From positions 1 to 9,570 of the forward strand of contig CAIJOU010000586.1 of NCBI GenBank assembly GCA_903822375.1: 9,570 nucleotides of DNA, given 5' to 3'. The first letter of the stretch is position 1; the number at the start of each line of letters is the position of its first letter. Of this stretch, positions 6,649-9,570 are shown one piece after another. A program made the translations under genes and the position numbers. This DNA is from Candidatus Hydrogenedentota bacterium. GTDB taxonomy: Bacteria > Hydrogenedentota > Hydrogenedentia > Hydrogenedentales > CAITNO01. The notes under the pieces were generated by a model that saw nothing but the letters and a program-made list of their open reading frames with translations, ran no database searches and was not told the origin of the DNA.

Positions 6649-7230
6649 ATGAACAGCGAGCAAAGCGGGTTTACCCTGATCGAGGTGCTCTGCGCAGCCT
6701 CCATTTCCGTTGTTGTCCTGTGTGCGGCACTCGGCGTGATGATGCAGGTCCAGAAGACCGGCAGCGTGCTGGAAATGCGCGCCGCCGCCCGTACGGAGGC
6801 GGAACGGGCCGTCCTTGCCATCAGCCGGGAACTCGGCCAGGCATCCCGGTCCTCTCTCAGCCCGCTTCCGGGAACGGGCATCCGATACAAGATTGCGGTG
6901 GACGCCGACGGCGACGGCACGGCGCTGGACGCAAATGGCGCGGTGGAATGGTCGGCAGAACGTGTCATCCAGCGTGATGTGGATGACGCCAACCATGACG
7001 GCATTGGCGCCGAACAACTGGTGCTTTTGAACGGTTCCCAAGTGACCGTGCTGGCCAACGGCCTTGCGCCGGACAAGAACAGCGACGGCGCGGCACTTCA
7101 GCCCGGCCTCTGGTTCGAGTCCGTGCCCGGCGGCGCGCGTGTGGTGGTTCGGACACAGAGAACCACCAGCCCCGGCCGGCAGGTCCTGACCGAAGAACTG
7201 GCCGAAACCATCGTGGTGAGGAACCCATAA
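6649..7230 (+). CDS. GspJ/PilW-like minor pseudopilin with three DxDxDG-type loops
   Basis: This 193-residue protein has a textbook prepilin N-terminus: a six-to-seven-residue leader, then G/FTLIEVLCAASISVVVLC with Glu at mature position 5 and a single hydrophobic helix to about residue 32. The helix continues as AARTEAERAVLAISRELGQA, a pattern typical of GspJ/PilW proteins. The globular part holds three Asp-rich stretches, D85-A-D-G-D-G, D113-A-N-H-D-G and D142-K-N-S-D-G, resembling EF-hand or dockerin-type calcium loops. Calcium binding is inferred only; it is established for several other pseudopilins. AAGG lies about nine bases upstream of the ATG. Its TAA overlaps the next gene's ATG (TAATG). 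It would be assembled at the filament tip in the inner membrane and periplasm. Confidence 0.85.
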   Translation: MNSEQSGFTLIEVLCAASISVVVLCAALGVMMQVQKTGSVLEMRAAARTEAERAVLAISRELGQASRSSLSPLPGTGIRYKIAVDADGDGTALDANGAVEWSAERVIQRDVDDANHDGIGAEQLVLLNGSQVTVLANGLAPDKNSDGAALQPGLWFESVPGGARVVVRTQRTTSPGRQVLTEELAETIVVRNP

Positions 7231-7805
7231 TGAAACGCCGTTCCCGTTCCTCAAACCAGGGCTTTGCCATGTTGCTGGTCATGATCTACATCTTTCTGGC
7301 GGTGGCCGTCATCGCGACCGTTTCGACCGCCGTGATTTCCGCTTCCCGCACGACCGGCAACCTGGACGCTTCCCGCAAGGCGCTGGAGGCCGCGGAATAC
7401 GGCGAGGTTCAGGCCATGATGAGTTTCAGCGACGGCAATGGGGCGAATCTGGGACTCGCGGACTGGCGTAAACTGAATGAACCGCTTTCGTCCGGCCCGG
7501 CCATCCCCCGCCGCATTCCCGCTTTTGGCGAACCGGGCGTCTCGCCCCTGCTTCTGGCCGCGCTGCCGAGTGCGGAGTACATCGCCATGACGGAAACCCC
7601 GTGGCACGTTGCCCAGAACGGCGGCTCCGCCGCCACCGTGGAGTCCCCTGAAAGACAGACGTTGGTCATGGTGTATGCGGCGGGACGTTGCGGAAATGCC
7701 GAACGTCGCGTCGAAGCTGTTTATCGCCCAGTCAACGTGGAAAAGGATGTGCAATCAAAACGCTTTACCCGGATTTCCTGGCGCGAACTGCCCACAGCGC
7801 CCTAG
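7230..7805 (+). CDS. PilX/GspK-like minor pilin-type protein
   Basis: This 191-residue protein has a basic leader and a prepilin-like junction QG/FAMLLVMIYIFLAVAVIATV, with a membrane helix at about residues 12-36. It then has SRTTGNLDASRKALEAAEYGEVQAMM, which resembles PilX-type proteins (an Ala-rich helix with AExG). The mature +5 residue is Leu instead of Glu, as in PilX and GspK tip subunits, which typically lack this Glu. At 191 residues it is much shorter than GspK (about 300 or more), so PilX-like is the better label. The C-terminal half is not recognisable. Its ATG overlaps the stop of the preceding gene by one base, with GAGG nine bases upstream. A 59-base gap separates it from the platform gene. 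Confidence 0.72.
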   Translation: MKRRSRSSNQGFAMLLVMIYIFLAVAVIATVSTAVISASRTTGNLDASRKALEAAEYGEVQAMMSFSDGNGANLGLADWRKLNEPLSSGPAIPRRIPAFGEPGVSPLLLAALPSAEYIAMTETPWHVAQNGGSAATVESPERQTLVMVYAAGRCGNAERRVEAVYRPVNVEKDVQSKRFTRISWRELPTAP

Positions 7806-7864
7806 TGTCCGGGAAGATATAGTGCGGTCCTGAGAAATGCCCGGTGAACCATGAGGTGAGGACG

Positions 7865-9100
7865 ATGCCAACCTTTGAATTTGAGGGATGTGACCAGAAC
7901 GGCCACACCGTCAACGGCTTTCTGGACGGCCTGAACGCCGCGCTGGTGGAAGAGCAGCTTATTGAGCAGGGAATCCGCGCCACCACCATCGTCGAACAGG
8001 GGGCCTGGGCCCGGTTCGCCCGGCCCGGACAAGGCCTGAAACCGGAGGAAATGGTGCTGCTCAGCGACCAACTGGCGACCATTGCGCGGAGCGGTATGCC
8101 GCTGGCCCCTTCGGTCGCCATGCTGGCCATGGACGCCCGAAGCAAACGGGTGCGACGGATACTGGGAGAAGTGCAGCAGGTTCTGGAGTCGGGCGGAACC
8201 CTGGCTGAAGCGCTGGGCCGCGGCGGTGCAGCCTTGCCGTCCGCCGTGCTGAGCCTGATTCGGGCAGGCGAGCAAACAGGCAATCTCCCGGGAGTACTGG
8301 CCCAAGTATCGAAGCATTACACACGCCTGACCGAGGCGCGCGACGCCATACGGCAGGCGGCGGCCTATCCCGCGGTCCTGGTAATCACCGCATGCCTGCT
8401 GCTGGGCGTAATGTCCGCCACCATCATTCCCCAGTTTGTCGAGGTGTACGGAGCCTTCGGGAGAGGGCTTCCCGCCCCGACCCGACTTGTCTTCGACCTG
8501 AGTTCGCTCATCGGGACACTGTTCAGCCGCGACCTGTTGGGCGTCTGGTTGGCCGTGCTTCTGGCACTGCTGGGAACGCGGTTGTATCTCGGCATGAGCG
8601 TGCGGGGGCAGACGGCCCGCCTGCGGTTTCAGGAGTGGTTCCGTTACCGGTGCCCGTTCTTCGGTCCGCTTTATCAGGTGGCCGTCACGGAGCGTTTTGC
8701 AAGGGTGCTGGGGTTGCTGATCACGAACCACGCCCAGGCTCCCGAGGGCCTCGCTCTCGCGGGTGTGGCCAGTGGCAGCCTCCGCCTGGCAAGAGCCTCA
8801 CAAAACGCGGCCGTTCTGGTGAACAACGGCAGCCGACTCTCTGAGGCGCTGGCAACGATGCAGGTGTTTCGGGCCAGTTTCCTGTGGGTTGTGGGCAACG
8901 CCGAAACCCAGGGCGAACTGGGCACCGCCCTGCTTCGCCTGGCGGACGCGTACGAGCGGGAAGTCGAGCGGCGGGCGGCCATGGTGGTGGCGCTGGCCGC
9001 GCCGGCGGTCATTGTCGTCGTGGGGGTCTTCTTCGGCGCGCTCGTCATTTCCCTGCTTGAACCCGTGCTGAAACTCAGCTCACTTTTTGTCGGTTTCTAA
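7865..9100 (+). CDS. GspF/PilC-family inner-membrane platform protein
   Basis: This 411-residue polytopic inner-membrane protein has the standard length and order of GspF/PilC. It starts with a short N-terminal domain (MPTFEFEGCDQNGHTVNGFL). The first T2SSF domain spans about 62-186 (LSDQLATIARSGMPLAPSVAML and the AGEQTGNLPGVL turn), with membrane helices near 168-192 and 224-240. The second T2SSF domain spans about 265-392 (VAVTERFARVLGLLITNHAQ, NAETQGELGTALLRLADAYE), with a last helix near 373-397. It forms the base on which an ATPase extracts and polymerises pilins. The ATG at 7865 is preferred over the upstream GTG at 7844 because family homology starts there and GAGGT lies seven bases upstream. 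It follows three pilin-like genes and precedes a second GspF-like gene, fitting one assembly operon. Confidence 0.93.
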   Translation: MPTFEFEGCDQNGHTVNGFLDGLNAALVEEQLIEQGIRATTIVEQGAWARFARPGQGLKPEEMVLLSDQLATIARSGMPLAPSVAMLAMDARSKRVRRILGEVQQVLESGGTLAEALGRGGAALPSAVLSLIRAGEQTGNLPGVLAQVSKHYTRLTEARDAIRQAAAYPAVLVITACLLLGVMSATIIPQFVEVYGAFGRGLPAPTRLVFDLSSLIGTLFSRDLLGVWLAVLLALLGTRLYLGMSVRGQTARLRFQEWFRYRCPFFGPLYQVAVTERFARVLGLLITNHAQAPEGLALAGVASGSLRLARASQNAAVLVNNGSRLSEALATMQVFRASFLWVVGNAETQGELGTALLRLADAYEREVERRAAMVVALAAPAVIVVVGVFFGALVISLLEPVLKLSSLFVGF

Positions 9101-9104
9101 CCGG

Positions 9105-9113
9105 AAGGAGGAG
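9105..9113 (+). promoter_or_regulatory. Strong ribosome-binding site for the second GspF-like gene
   Basis: AAGGAGGAG lies between the TAA of the first platform gene (9098-9100) and the ATG at 9120, about seven to eight bases before it. It fixes the start of the partial gene that follows and suggests efficient, independent initiation. Confidence 0.8.
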
Positions 9114-9119
9114 CGGCCC

Positions 9120-9570
9120 ATGCCCTCCGAAAAGACGTCAAACAAATACGGACCCGGGTGGCGCGGTCCCCGCTTCTTCCTGCAGGGCCGGCGGCGCTGG
9201 GCGCTTCTGGAGATGACGGGCCAACTGGCAGACCTGGTCCGGTTGCGGGTGCCGCTGGGCGACGGCATTTCGGCCATGGCACTGGATGCGCCGGACCGCA
9301 AGGTGCGCGCGCTGCTTTTCGTGCTGAGTTTGGACCTGAAGAACGGCCTTTCTCTCCATGAAACAATGGCACGGCGCCCCAACTTCTTTCCGGACTTCTA
9401 CGTGGACACCGTCCGGGTGGGCGAGGAAACGGGACGGTTGGAAACGGTCTTGGAACGACTGGAGAACAGCCTTTTGCAGACCGGGCGTTTCCACGATGAA
9501 TTGGCCGGGCACTTGTTCTATCTGAAGGCCATTCTGCTGTCGGTGCTCATGGTCGGGACCCTGGCCATAG
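9120..9570 (+). CDS. Second GspF/PilC-like platform protein (partial, truncated by window end)
   Basis: The first 150 codons of a second T2SSF-domain protein run to the right edge without a stop. The T2SSF region begins at about residue 28 (LEMTGQLADLVRLRVPLGDG), passes the diagnostic turn VRVGEETGRLETVLERLENS at about residue 100, and reaches a membrane helix at about 130-150 (LFYLKAILLSVLMVG). It lacks the roughly 60-residue N-terminal domain found in the neighbouring full-length GspF and has instead a short basic N-terminus (MPSEKTSNKYGPGWRGPRFF). It could be a one-domain half-size partner or a divergent paralogue of the upstream gene. Only 19 bases separate the two genes. Family membership is secure; its total length and role are unknown. 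Confidence 0.85.
   Translation, partial: MPSEKTSNKYGPGWRGPRFFLQGRRRWALLEMTGQLADLVRLRVPLGDGISAMALDAPDRKVRALLFVLSLDLKNGLSLHETMARRPNFFPDFYVDTVRVGEETGRLETVLERLENSLLQTGRFHDELAGHLFYLKAILLSVLMVGTLAI

Noticed and set aside
6216..7076. 286-codon minus-strand open frame opposite two pseudopilin genes
   Set aside because: The plus-strand genes have clear prepilin motifs and ribosome-binding sites; this frame shows no family signature.
7818..7823. TATAGT as the -10 of an internal promoter for gspF
   Set aside because: No acceptable -35 at 16-18 bases upstream and no extended -10 motif.
7809..7844. CCGGG/CCCGG inverted repeat between the third pilin gene and gspF, considered as a terminator
   Set aside because: Arms of only five bases with a 26-base loop and no T-run; unlikely to fold or terminate.
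6108..7860. Shared 10-mer ATGAGGTGAG at 6108 and 7851
   Set aside because: It is largely the Shine-Dalgarno consensus, so recurrence is expected by function or chance rather than as a repeat element.
7802..8731. 309-codon minus-strand open frame opposite the first GspF gene
   Set aside because: Antisense to a clear GspF protein; low-complexity composition, no motifs.

Overview
This 9.57-kb window comes from a GC-rich bacterial chromosome and holds two divergent, tightly packed gene clusters separated by about 290 bp of non-coding DNA (roughly 5,940-6,233). A bacterium is indicated by Shine-Dalgarno sites, ATGA/TAATG stop-start overlaps and a sigma-70-like promoter. The type IV pilus/type II secretion genes suggest a two-membraned organism, and the c-di-AMP phosphodiesterase narrows it to phyla that use c-di-AMP. 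A deltaproteobacterium-like, PVC-like or Hydrogenedentota-like lineage would fit, but I cannot fix the taxon from sequence alone.

The minus-strand cluster, in transcription order, is: a PhoH/YbeZ-type ATPase; a PgpH-type 7TM-HD c-di-AMP phosphodiesterase; YbeY; a CNNM/HlyC-CorC family membrane protein (DUF21 + CBS pair + CorC_HlyC); and a second CNNM-family protein that runs off the left edge. Junctions overlap or lie a few bases apart, so this is one translationally coupled operon. The order phoH-pgpH-ybeY is known from Bacillus. phoH(ybeZ)-ybeY-corC-like is the enterobacterial ybeZYX order. The window combines both: rRNA maturation and ribosome quality control, c-di-AMP turnover, and probable divalent-cation transport. 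A good promoter candidate (TTGCGG, 17 bp, TACAAT) lies at 6,023-6,051, and its spacer contains a run of eight G.

The plus-strand cluster encodes a type IV pilus/type II secretion-like filament system. It has three proteins with prepilin-type N-termini (GspI/PilV-like, GspJ/PilW-like with three DxDxDG-type loops, and PilX/GspK-like), then a full-length GspF/PilC platform protein and a second, N-terminally shorter GspF-like protein cut by the right edge. No ATPase, prepilin peptidase, secretin or major pilin is visible, so the substrate and assembly class remain open. An extended -10 promoter candidate and two leader hairpins precede the first pilin gene; one hairpin ends seven bases before the Shine-Dalgarno.

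There is no rRNA, tRNA, CRISPR array, insertion sequence or convincing terminator. No entirely new system is evident. The most worthwhile oddities are the missing standard start codon for PhoH, the G-tract promoter spacer, the structured pilin leader, the acidic loops in the GspJ-like protein and the tandem GspF genes.
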